The position numbers and the translations under genes were made by a program. From Herbihabitans rhizosphaerae (lineage in GTDB: Bacteria; Actinomycetota; Actinomycetes; Mycobacteriales; Pseudonocardiaceae): DNA of 64,000 bases. Each line of letters opens with the position of its first letter. Positions within the stretch are counted from its first letter, which is position 1. The notes under the pieces are model-generated. The model was given only the letters and a program-made list of their open reading frames with translations, ran no database searches and was not told the origin of the DNA. Positions 7,621 through 15,639 of the stretch are shown here, piece after piece. The stretch is taken from positions 279,219-343,218 of the forward strand of contig NZ_SGWQ01000002.1 of assembly GCF_004216555.1 (NCBI RefSeq), given 5' to 3'.

Positions 7621-8625
7621 ATGACAAGAATGGCACGCCGTGGTGCGGCGGTGACAGTGTTGGCTGCGTGCGCGACGCTCGCGCTGGCCGGCTGCGGGAC
7701 GACGAGTGAGCAGACCGGAGGCAGTGCGGAGGCGGGCAAGCCGGAGAAGTGCGGCGCCGACGGCAAGTACACGATCGGGATGAGCCAGGCGAACCGCGGC
7801 GAGCCCTACCGCGTCCGCATGGACGACGACGTGCAGAAGGCCGGCTCGAAGGTGCCCCAGTTCAAGGTCGAGCTCGCCGACGCGCAGAAGGACAGCGCCA
7901 GGCAGGCCGAGCAGGTGCAGACCTTCATCACGCAGAAGGTGAACCTCATCATCGTCAGCCCGAACGAGGCGGCGCCGCTCACCGATATCGTGAAGAAGGC
8001 CTACAACGCGCGAATTCCGGTCATCGTGCTCGACCGGAAGACCACCACTGAGGACTACAACCAGTGGATCGGCGCGGACAACATCAAGATCGGTGAGGCG
8101 GCCGGAAAGTACTTCGCCGAGAAACTGCTTCCGCAGGGCGGCGAGATTCTCGAGATCCGGGGTCTGTCCAGCTCGACCCCGGCCGGCGAACGCGGTGACG
8201 GGTTCCGCAAGGGTGCCGGCGACAAGATCAAGATCGTCGCCCAGGCCGACGCCGAGTGGGAGCGCGACATCGCCGTCACCAAGGCCACCGAGCTGCTGCG
8301 CAGCCACCCGAACATCAAGCACGTGTACGCGCACAACGACCCGATGGCCGAGGGTGTGTACAAGGCCGCTGAGCAGCTCGGCCGCAAGGACATCGTGGTC
8401 ACCGGCATCGACGGCCTGCCGATCGACGCCGGCGGCATCAAGGCGGTCGAGGCCGGCCGGCTCGCCGCCACGTTCGTCTACCCGACGGCCGGCAAGGAGG
8501 CCATCGAAACGGCGAAGAAGATCCTGGTCGACTGCCAGTCCGTGGCCAAGCAGCAGCTGCTGCAGACCGAGCTGGTGTCCAAGGAGAACGCACAGCAGGT
8601 TTACACCCGATTGAACGCGGGCTGA
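7621..8625 (+). CDS. Sugar ABC transporter substrate-binding lipoprotein (RbsB-like)
   Basis: 334 residues from ATG 7621, preceded by GAAGGGAAG. The N-terminus is a lipoprotein signal: MTRMARRG, a hydrophobic core, then the lipobox LAGC with Cys25. The mature part is a periplasmic-binding-protein type 1 fold: TIGMSQANRGEPYR, IIVSPNEAAPLTD, VIVLDRK and VVTGIDGLP are typical sugar-binding positions. It is tethered outside the membrane to feed the permease. In-frame codons exist upstream inside the permease gene, but the lipobox fixes this start. Ligand inferred to be a pentose (D-arabinose) from the neighbours only. Confidence 0.93.
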   Translation: MTRMARRGAAVTVLAACATLALAGCGTTSEQTGGSAEAGKPEKCGADGKYTIGMSQANRGEPYRVRMDDDVQKAGSKVPQFKVELADAQKDSARQAEQVQTFITQKVNLIIVSPNEAAPLTDIVKKAYNARIPVIVLDRKTTTEDYNQWIGADNIKIGEAAGKYFAEKLLPQGGEILEIRGLSSSTPAGERGDGFRKGAGDKIKIVAQADAEWERDIAVTKATELLRSHPNIKHVYAHNDPMAEGVYKAAEQLGRKDIVVTGIDGLPIDAGGIKAVEAGRLAATFVYPTAGKEAIETAKKILVDCQSVAKQQLLQTELVSKENAQQVYTRLNAG

Positions 8626-8713
8626 ACCGTATCGCGGCCTTCACCCACTCGTTAGGGTGATAGCTGCGTGTGCTCAGCCGTACACTGTCCGTACGACGAG
8701 GGGAGCTTTTCCC

Positions 8714-11290
8714 ATGCGATCACGTTCACCGCGTTCCCCCCGTCGCACGGATGGTGGAGAGTCCCCCGGAGGGGACTCGGGCCCCTCGGGCGGAAGACGG
8801 TGGGCGGTGGCCCTCGCGGCCATCGCCCTGTCCCTGGTCATCCCCGGCACCACGCCGGCGAGCGCGCAGCAGCAGCTGCCGCAACCGCCGCGCGTGCCCG
8901 GGGTGACCGCGGCCCTCGCGGACAAGGGGCCGATCGGTTGGGACGTGTACCGCACGCTCGACGGCGCGGCACGGTTACGCGCGGGTTCGCAGGTCAAGCA
9001 GTTCTCCAGCTACGACCGCACCGGCGGCAACGACGACGGGTTCGTCGGCACCTACTCCTGCTTACGGATCACCGCCGCCGGCTGTGTCATCGCGGAGAAG
9101 ACCGGCGCGGGTCAGATCGAGTCGATGTGGTTCACCCGCGACTACGGCTCGATGGTCAACACCGGCCGGATCCGGGTCGAGATGGACGGCGTGACCGTGC
9201 TGAACGCCATGCTCCAGGACGTGGTGGACGGCAAGCGCGGCGCACCGTTCGTGTGGCCGCTGGTCGGCAACGGCAACGACACCTCGGGCGGCGCGGTGAT
9301 CAAGGTGCCGATGCCGTACGTCAACTCGATGCGGGTCACCGTCCAGCACAACCCGCTCTTCTACCACGTGAGCTACCGCGAGTTCGCCGACCCGATCGGC
9401 GTGCGCACGTTCAACCCGGCCGACCGCGCCGACGACGTGATCACCAACCTGCGCGGGTTCGGCGTCCGTGACCCGAAGCCGTTCGTGCCGGGCGCGCCGG
9501 TGCAGGCGAACACCAAGGACGTGGCGCCGGGCGCGGCCGCGTCGTTCATGGACCTCAAGGGCGCCGGCTGGATCAACCAACTGCGAGTGCGGCTGCCGCA
9601 GGTGGTGGCCAGCCCGAGGGTCGTCAGCGACGGTCGGGCGTTCGGGCCGAGCGGCGGGTCGAGCTTCCGGGCGAACATCCACCCCGGCAACAGCGGCGTG
9701 CGCATCACCAGGCGGTACGACCCGCTGATCGCCGACCAACGCACCCGGCTCAAGGTCGAAGGCCGGGAGATCGCCGTACTGGACAGCGGTCCGAGCCGGC
9801 CTGGCCTGTGGGACAACCACATCATCGAGGTGCCGCAGGCGCTCACCGGCGGCAAGTTCCAGGTCAACGTGGCGACCGAGTTCATCTCGTCCAGTCTCGA
9901 CGTGAACGAGTTCCGCTACGACGTGCACTCCAAGGTCGGCAACGACTGGGTGCGCACCGACATCATCGACGTCGGACCGGGCCACACCAGCGAAGAGGCG
10001 GCGCACGGCTACGTGATCCGGCTGCAGACGTGGAACGGCTTCCGCGCCTACCGCTACCCGTCCAACCCGGACGAGCTGAGCCGCTCCGACGCCGTGCTCA
10101 ACGACGCGCGGCTGCGCATCACGTTCGACGGCAAGTCCACAGTGGACGCGCCGATCGGCGAGTTCTTCGGCTCCGGGCTGGGCGAGCACGACGTGCGCAA
10201 CCTGATGACCACGATCGACGGCTCGTTCGACGGCTGGTACCAGTCCTGGTGGCCGATGCCGTACGCGAAGGGCGCCAAGGTCGAGATCGTCAACGGCAGC
10301 GGGATCCCGATCACCGGGGCCACCGTGGAGGTCGCCACGAAGGCCGACTCGACCGTGCCGGCCAAGCTCAAGCCCGGCGGTTCGCTCGGCTACTTCAACG
10401 CGACCCACCACCGAGGGCAGACGGTGAACGGCGCGGACTGGGTGTTCCTGCAGACCAACGGCCGGGGCCTGTTCTACGGCGCCACGCACTCGATGCGCGG
10501 GCTGATCGCGGCCGGCAACCGGCGCAACTACCTCGAGGGCGACGAGCGCGTTTACGTGGACGGCGCGGCCAGTCCGACGCTGTACGGCACCGGCAGCGAG
10601 GACTACTACGAGTCCGGGTGGTACTTCCGGGACGGCACCACGTACGCGATGCCGCTGGCCGGCAACCCGTCGCACGAGATGGACGGTGACGGCTGTCAGT
10701 ACGACTGCACCGGCGCGTATCGGCTGCTGGTGGGCGACGCGGTGTCGTTCGCGACGTCGCTGCGCTTCGGCATCGAGCACGGGCCGGCCAACAACGAGCC
10801 GGGCGACTACGGCTCGACCGCGTACTGGTATGGCCAGCCGGACGTCGGGCTCACCGAGACCGATGGCGTGGACGTGACCGACGAGGCCAGCCGCACGGCG
10901 CACAAGTACACCGCGGTGAACGAGACGCGGTCGGTGCTCGAGTCCACGTTCGAAGGTGACAACGACACCGCGCCGATCCGCCGGGGCACCACCACGGCGA
11001 CCGGGCCGGTCGAGTTCACCGTCGCGGTCAAGCAGGACAACGCCGGTGTGCGGCTGCTGCGCCTCGGCGACCAGGCCACGGCGTACCAGCGGGCGACCGT
11101 ACTGGTCGACGGGCTGGCCGTGGGCACCTGGATGCAGCCGTTGGGCAACAAGCACTCGCGCTGGCTGGAGGACTCCTTCGAGCTGCCGTCGTCGGTGACC
11201 TCGGGCAAGGCGTCGGTGACCGTGCGGATCGAGCCGGAAACGGGCGCGCCACCCTGGTCCGCATCCCGCTACCGGGTGCTCACCCGCTGA
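8714..11290 (+). CDS. Secreted DUF2961 / GH172 glycoside hydrolase
   Basis: 858 residues from ATG 8714 (GAGGGGAG just upstream). A Sec signal peptide ends near TTPASA (about residue 51) after an unusually long 30-residue charged n-region. The family core is recognisable by SSYDRTGGNDDGFVG (about 100), the FFGSGLGEHD region and LYGTGSEDYYESGW with the likely catalytic Glu629. GH172 members characterised so far act on alpha-D-fructofuranosides or are exo-D-arabinofuranosidases on arabinan; which applies here is not visible. The protein is about twice the length of a minimal GH172. A beta-sandwich segment inserted around residues 315-385 has a second copy at 766-858, both with NxGVR and WxDxxxEVP-like positions, so these may be accessory domains. 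It is the last gene of the transporter operon and ends at a strong hairpin. Confidence 0.85.
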   Translation: MRSRSPRSPRRTDGGESPGGDSGPSGGRRWAVALAAIALSLVIPGTTPASAQQQLPQPPRVPGVTAALADKGPIGWDVYRTLDGAARLRAGSQVKQFSSYDRTGGNDDGFVGTYSCLRITAAGCVIAEKTGAGQIESMWFTRDYGSMVNTGRIRVEMDGVTVLNAMLQDVVDGKRGAPFVWPLVGNGNDTSGGAVIKVPMPYVNSMRVTVQHNPLFYHVSYREFADPIGVRTFNPADRADDVITNLRGFGVRDPKPFVPGAPVQANTKDVAPGAAASFMDLKGAGWINQLRVRLPQVVASPRVVSDGRAFGPSGGSSFRANIHPGNSGVRITRRYDPLIADQRTRLKVEGREIAVLDSGPSRPGLWDNHIIEVPQALTGGKFQVNVATEFISSSLDVNEFRYDVHSKVGNDWVRTDIIDVGPGHTSEEAAHGYVIRLQTWNGFRAYRYPSNPDELSRSDAVLNDARLRITFDGKSTVDAPIGEFFGSGLGEHDVRNLMTTIDGSFDGWYQSWWPMPYAKGAKVEIVNGSGIPITGATVEVATKADSTVPAKLKPGGSLGYFNATHHRGQTVNGADWVFLQTNGRGLFYGATHSMRGLIAAGNRRNYLEGDERVYVDGAASPTLYGTGSEDYYESGWYFRDGTTYAMPLAGNPSHEMDGDGCQYDCTGAYRLLVGDAVSFATSLRFGIEHGPANNEPGDYGSTAYWYGQPDVGLTETDGVDVTDEASRTAHKYTAVNETRSVLESTFEGDNDTAPIRRGTTTATGPVEFTVAVKQDNAGVRLLRLGDQATAYQRATVLVDGLAVGTWMQPLGNKHSRWLEDSFELPSSVTSGKASVTVRIEPETGAPPWSASRYRVLTR

Positions 11291-11296
11291 TCGAGC

Positions 11297-11333
11297 CCGG
11301 GGTTTGTGGGTCTTCAAGACCCACAAACCCCGG
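11297..11333. terminator. 18-bp perfect hairpin between convergent GH172 and lacI genes
   Basis: The sequence from CCGGGGTTTGTGGGTCTT to its exact complement is interrupted by a single central base (11315). It lies seven bases after the GH172 stop and 36 bases before the end of the convergent LacI gene. It can serve as a terminator for both strands although no T-run follows. Confidence 0.8.
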
Positions 11334-11368
11334 TTCGGGGTGTCCGCAACGACGGCAAACCCCGGTGG

Positions 11369-12364
11369 TCAGGCGCGGCTGGATGAGCCACGTTCGATGA
11401 GGCGGGCGCTGAGCGTGGTGGTCGTGGCCGCGCGATCGCTGTCGGCGATGCGGGCCAGCAGCAGCTGGGCGGCCACCGTGCCGATCTCGTAGGCCGGCTG
11501 GGCGACCACGCTGAGCGGCGGGTCGACCAGCTTGGCCCAGGAGACGTCGTCGAACGCCACCACGCCGACGTCCCTGCCCACCTGTTTGCCCAGCTCGTCC
11601 AGCGCTTCGAGCACGCCGATCACCATCGAGCTGTTGGCCACGAGCAGCGCGTCCGGCGGGTCGTCCTGCGACATGAGGCCCACGGTGGCGGCCTTGGCAC
11701 CGGCCGCCTTGTACTCGGTGCGCCGCACCAGCCGCGCCGAGCTGCGCTTCTTGGCCGAGCGCACGGCATCCCGGTACCCGGCGAGCCGGTCGTCCGCGGT
11801 GCGCACGCCGGCCGGTCCGGTAATGCAACCGACCTGCTCGTAGCCCTGGGCGAACAGGTGTGCCGCCGCCTCCTTGGCGGCCATCCTGGTGTCGACGAGC
11901 ACCATGTCGTGCTCGTCGTCGGGCAGCGGACGGTCGACGGCGACCACCGGCATGCCGCGGTCGGTGAGCCGCTTGGTGTTGGTGGTCGTACTGGTGGGGG
12001 ACAGGATCACCCCGGCGACCCGCTCCTGGATCGCCACGTCGATGTAGCGCCGCTCCTTGTCGCCGCTCTCGTCGGAGTTGCACAGCACGACCGAGTACCC
12101 GACCGCCTGCGCCACATCCTCGACACCGCGGGCGATCGCGGTGAAGAACGGGTTCTCCACGTCGGAGATGATCAGCGCGAGGACGGCGGCCTCCTGACGG
12201 CGCAGATTGCGCGCCGGTCCGTTGGGTGAGTACCCGAGTTCCTCGGCTGCCGCGAACACCCGTGCGGCCAGCTCGGGGTCCACCGTGGACTTGCCGTTGA
12301 GCGCTCTGGAGACCGTCGCCGTCGACACACCCGCCATCGACGCGACGTCGCTTATCGTCGCCAC
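11369..12364 (-). CDS. LacI family transcriptional regulator of the sugar regulon
   Basis: 331 residues, the normal LacI length. Residues 1-25 (ATISDVASMAGVSTATVSRAL) are the HTH and NGKSTVDPELAARVFAAAEELGY the hinge-helix region. A periplasmic-binding-like effector domain follows (ALIISDVENPFFTAIARGVED, VILSPTSTT, AFDDVSWAKLVDPPLSVV). It is convergent to the transporter operon and divergent from the isomerase-kinase genes. Matching operators lie at 4860-4879 and at 12416-12435, the latter in its own divergent promoter region. It is expected to repress both operons until the sugar or a derivative binds; effector unknown. Confidence 0.93.
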   Translation of the reverse strand: MATISDVASMAGVSTATVSRALNGKSTVDPELAARVFAAAEELGYSPNGPARNLRRQEAAVLALIISDVENPFFTAIARGVEDVAQAVGYSVVLCNSDESGDKERRYIDVAIQERVAGVILSPTSTTTNTKRLTDRGMPVVAVDRPLPDDEHDMVLVDTRMAAKEAAAHLFAQGYEQVGCITGPAGVRTADDRLAGYRDAVRSAKKRSSARLVRRTEYKAAGAKAATVGLMSQDDPPDALLVANSSMVIGVLEALDELGKQVGRDVGVVAFDDVSWAKLVDPPLSVVAQPAYEIGTVAAQLLLARIADSDRAATTTTLSARLIERGSSSRA

Positions 12365-12385
12365 GACCGCCCCACCTCCGACCTA

Positions 12386-12415
12386 TTGACAGTTGCCTGA
12401 CGTGCAGAATAGCGT
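12386..12415 (+). promoter_or_regulatory. Sigma-70-type promoter of the isomerase gene
   Basis: TTGACA at 12386-12391, an 18-bp spacer, TAGCGT at 12410-12415, followed at once by the LacI-type operator. The -10, spacer length and the CT that follows are the same as at 4828-4859. Confidence 0.75.
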
Positions 12416-12435
12416 CTGAGAAAACGATTACTCAG
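12416..12435. promoter_or_regulatory. LacI-family operator O2
   Basis: CTGAGAAAACGATTACTCAG has inverted arms CTGAG/CTCAG and a central CG. Read on the other strand its core GAGTAATCGTTTTCTC differs in a single base from operator O1 (4862-4877). Position relative to the -10 is the same at both promoters. Confidence 0.75.
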
Positions 12436-12479
12436 AACACGCGCGAATGGCCGGACCTGTTGCCATCACAGGAGGATCA

Positions 12480-13892
12480 GTGGCTCGCATCGGCGTCATC
12501 AACATCTCGGACGGCCGGGACTACGTCCACTCCGGCATCGCCGACTTCATCAGAGGCAACGAGGACAAGCTCGTGCAGAGCCTCGAGGCGGCCGGCCATG
12601 AGGTGGTGAGAGGTTCCGCTCCGGTGTCCGCGAACTCCGTGGCGACCTCGGTGGCGCGCGAAGTGCAGGCCGCCGATGTCGACATCACCGTGCTGCACTA
12701 CTGCGTCTGGGCGTTCCCGCACTTCACGATGCTCGCCGCCGGCCAGATCAGCGGCCCGTTGCTGCTGCTGGCCAACATCGACCCGGTGCAGCCCGGCATG
12801 GTCGGCATGCTCGCCGGCGGTGGCGCGCTGGACCAGATCGGCCGCCGGCACACCCGCCTGTGGGGCGACCCGACCGACAAGGCCGTGATCGACGCGATCG
12901 GCGTGCACGCCTCGGCCGCGGGCGCGGTGTCGAGCCTGCGCGGCTCGACGTTCGGCCGGATCGGCGGCCGTCCGATGGGCATGAACACCGCCGTCGCGGC
13001 GACCGACCAGTGGCAGCGGATCTTCGGCGTCGACGTCGAGGAGATCGACCAGTACGAGATCGTGCGCCGCACCGAGCTCGCCGACCCCGCGGAGAAGCGC
13101 AAGGGGCGCGAGTGGTTCGAGCGGCACGCCACCGTGCACTACGACGGCAAGAAGCTCACCCCCGAGCTGCTGGAGAAGCAGGTCGGCTCCTACCTCGCGA
13201 TGCGCTCGCTGATCGACGAGTGGAACCTCGACTTCACCGGCATCAAGGGCCAGCCGGAGATGACCCAGTACTTCGCCACGATGGACATCGTCGAGGCGGT
13301 GCTGAACGACCCGTACGACTGGAACGGGCCGAAGGAGACGCACGTCTGCGCCACCGAGGCGGACATGGACGGCGCGCTCACGATGCAGATCATGAAGCAC
13401 ATCTCCAAGACGCCGGTGCTGTTCGCCGACGTGCGGCACTACCACGGCGACAAGGACATCTGGGACCTGTGCAACTCCGGTCAGCACGCCACCTGGTTCG
13501 CCGCGCGCAGTGACGACCCGGCCGAGAACCTGGCGAAGGTGAACCTCTACCCGGAGGTGTTCTTCTTCCCGGCGGGCGGCGCGTCGGTGCAGCACATCGC
13601 CGCCGCCGGCCAGATGACACTCGGGCGGCTGACCCGCAACGACGGCAAGTACCGCCTGCAGCTGATGCTCGGTGACTTCGAGGAGTACGACAAGGAGACC
13701 ACCGAGTCGCTGATGAAGATGTCCACGCCGGAGTGGCCGCACGCGTGGGCCCGGCTGGACGCACCCGGCGAGGTGTTCCTGTCGAGGTTCGGCGCGAACC
13801 ACATCCACGCGATCCCCGGTGACCGACGCGCCGAACTGCGCGCCGTTTGTGAGTTGCTGGACATCACCCTCGACGAGTTCACCCGGGGCTGA
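12480..13892 (+). CDS. L-fucose/L-arabinose isomerase family protein, proposed D-arabinose isomerase
   Basis: 470 residues from GTG 12480, chosen because AGGAGG (12470-12475) lies just before it and MARIGVINISDGRDY is a natural N-terminus; an in-frame ATG at 12447 is an alternative. The fold is that of L-fucose isomerase. The probable Mn2+ ligands are Glu293 in CATEADMDG, Asp317 in FADVRHY and a His in NHIHAIPGD (441 or 443), the same Glu-Asp-His order as in E. coli FucI. L-fucose and D-arabinose share configuration at the reacting carbons, and FucI-type enzymes accept both. With no fuculose-phosphate aldolase nearby, D-arabinose to D-ribulose is the simpler reading. It has its own LacI-controlled promoter. 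Confidence 0.87.
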   Translation: MARIGVINISDGRDYVHSGIADFIRGNEDKLVQSLEAAGHEVVRGSAPVSANSVATSVAREVQAADVDITVLHYCVWAFPHFTMLAAGQISGPLLLLANIDPVQPGMVGMLAGGGALDQIGRRHTRLWGDPTDKAVIDAIGVHASAAGAVSSLRGSTFGRIGGRPMGMNTAVAATDQWQRIFGVDVEEIDQYEIVRRTELADPAEKRKGREWFERHATVHYDGKKLTPELLEKQVGSYLAMRSLIDEWNLDFTGIKGQPEMTQYFATMDIVEAVLNDPYDWNGPKETHVCATEADMDGALTMQIMKHISKTPVLFADVRHYHGDKDIWDLCNSGQHATWFAARSDDPAENLAKVNLYPEVFFFPAGGASVQHIAAAGQMTLGRLTRNDGKYRLQLMLGDFEEYDKETTESLMKMSTPEWPHAWARLDAPGEVFLSRFGANHIHAIPGDRRAELRAVCELLDITLDEFTRG

Positions 13893-14088
13893 CAAGAGAG
13901 TGTCGGGCAACCTGATGTGGTGGTCGGGCAGGGCACGCCCAGGCGGCGCTCGGTTAATGCGGGACACCCGCACCCGGGACATGCGTTGTCGGTCGTTCGA
14001 GTATGACCAATACGAGTCTCTCCCTCCGCCTTGTAGCTCATCCACCTGGACGCGCCCGGGTGGCCAACCTGCGATGTGGGTGAACTGA
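13893..14088. other. Gap between isomerase and kinase genes
   Basis: 196 bp without a gene. I see no convincing terminator or second LacI-type operator, so the kinase is probably cotranscribed with the isomerase, although a separate weak promoter cannot be excluded. Confidence 0.4.
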
Positions 14089-15582
14089 ATGGATGGATTG
14101 CTGCTCGGCGTCGACATCGGCACGTCGAGCTCCAAGGGTGTGCTCGTCAGTCCACGGGGGACGATCGTGGCGCGGGCAAGCCGTCCGCACGACACCTCCT
14201 ACCCGCATCCGGGTTGGGTGGAGCACGACGCGGAAACCGTGTGGTGGCAGGACTTTCTGGTGATCACCCGTGAGCTGGTGGCCGCCGCGGACCAGCCGAT
14301 CATCGGCCTCGGTGTCTCCGGCATCGGCCCGTGCTTCATGCCGGCCGACGACGCGGGTGCCCCGCTGCGCCCGGCGATCCTGTACGGCGTGGACACCCGC
14401 GCCGGCGTGGAGATCGATGAGCTGAACGCCGAGATCGGCGCCGAGGAGATTCTGCGCCGGGGTGGCACCCCGCTGTCCTCGCAGGCGGTCGGGCCGAAGG
14501 TGCGCTGGTTCGCCAAGAACGAGCCGGAGCGCTACGAGCGCACCGCGATGTGGTTCATGGCCAGCTCGTACCTGGTGCACAAACTGACCGGGCGGTACGT
14601 GCTCGACCACCACTCGGCCAGCCAGTGCGACCCGATGTACGACCTGCGCGAGGCGGAGTGGGCCACGGACTGGTGCGAGCGCATCGCACCGGGACTCTCG
14701 CTGCCCGAGCTGGCCTGGCCGACCGAGGTGGTCGGTGAGGTGTCGGCCGAGGCGGCGGCGCTAACCGGTCTGCCGCAAGGACTTCCGGTCACCGCGGGCA
14801 CGGTGGACGCGTGGGCCGAGGGCACCAGCGTCGGCGTCACCGACCCCGGCGACGTGATGGTCATGTACGGCACCACGATGTTCCTGATCCAGGTGCTGTC
14901 CGACCCGAGCCCGCACGCCGGCCTGTGGACCACCCGCGGCGCGTTCCCGGGCACGTACTCACTCGCCGCCGGAATGGCCACCTCGGGCGCGATCACCGAC
15001 TGGCTGCGCAAGCTCGTCGGCGGCGAGTTCGGCACGCTCGTCGAGGAGGCGGCCGCCGTGCCGGCCGGCAGCCGAGGGCTGTTGCTGCTGCCGTACTTCG
15101 CCGGCGAGCGCACCCCGATCTTCGACTCGGAGGCGCGCGGGATCATCGCGGGCCTCACGCTCGGCCATGGCCGAGCCGAGTTGTACCGCGCCGCGCTCGA
15201 GGGCATCGCCTACGGCGTGCGGCACAACCTGGAGGCGATGCGCGAGGCGGGCGGCGGGTCCACCCGGCTGGTCGCTGTCGGCGGTGGCACGCAGGGCGGG
15301 CTCTGGACGCAGATCGTGACCGACGTGATCGGCGCGGAGCAGCAGATCCCCCGGGAGACGGTGGGCGCGTGTTTCGGTGACGCGCTGCTCGCCGCGACCG
15401 CACTCGGCCAGGACGTCGACCGGGAGCAGTGGAACCCGGTGGAGCAGACCGTCCGGCCGGACGCCGGCCGGGCACGAGCCTACGACGAGTTCTACAAGCG
15501 GTACCGGGAGCTGTATCCGTCCACAGTGGACATCGCGCACTTCCTGGCGGCCGAGCAGCACGCGGCCGACGCCGAGGGCTGA
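14089..15582 (+). CDS. FGGY family carbohydrate kinase (proposed ribulokinase type)
   Basis: 497 residues, normal for FGGY kinases. The N-terminal ATPase motif is LLLGVDIGTSSSKGVLV (residues 4-20). The substrate-side catalytic Asp is probably Asp240 in AGTVDAWAEG. The C-terminal half has LPYFAGERTPIFD, ALEGIAYGVRHNLEAM and the adenine-binding VAVGGGTQGGLW. Only a weak GGGTGA precedes the ATG. It follows the isomerase gene on the same strand. FGGY kinases phosphorylate ketoses such as ribulose, xylulose or fuculose, and sequence alone does not settle which. D-ribulose to D-ribulose 5-phosphate would end the pathway inside the pentose phosphate route without further enzymes. Confidence 0.9.
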   Translation: MDGLLLGVDIGTSSSKGVLVSPRGTIVARASRPHDTSYPHPGWVEHDAETVWWQDFLVITRELVAAADQPIIGLGVSGIGPCFMPADDAGAPLRPAILYGVDTRAGVEIDELNAEIGAEEILRRGGTPLSSQAVGPKVRWFAKNEPERYERTAMWFMASSYLVHKLTGRYVLDHHSASQCDPMYDLREAEWATDWCERIAPGLSLPELAWPTEVVGEVSAEAAALTGLPQGLPVTAGTVDAWAEGTSVGVTDPGDVMVMYGTTMFLIQVLSDPSPHAGLWTTRGAFPGTYSLAAGMATSGAITDWLRKLVGGEFGTLVEEAAAVPAGSRGLLLLPYFAGERTPIFDSEARGIIAGLTLGHGRAELYRAALEGIAYGVRHNLEAMREAGGGSTRLVAVGGGTQGGLWTQIVTDVIGAEQQIPRETVGACFGDALLAATALGQDVDREQWNPVEQTVRPDAGRARAYDEFYKRYRELYPSTVDIAHFLAAEQHAADAEG

Positions 15583-15639
15583 CGAAACAAGTCTCGGAGT
15601 CCGTGCAACCGACGAACGTCGGGTCTCCGTCCTGGGTGC

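Noticed and set aside
9062-11326. 754-codon frame antisense to the GH172 gene
   Set aside because: Low-complexity His/Arg/Val composition, no ribosome site, fully overlapped by a secreted enzyme with clear domains.
14000-14045. tRNA-like snippet (TGTAGCTCATCC)
   Set aside because: No cloverleaf can be drawn and no T-arm GTTCRA follows at the right distance.
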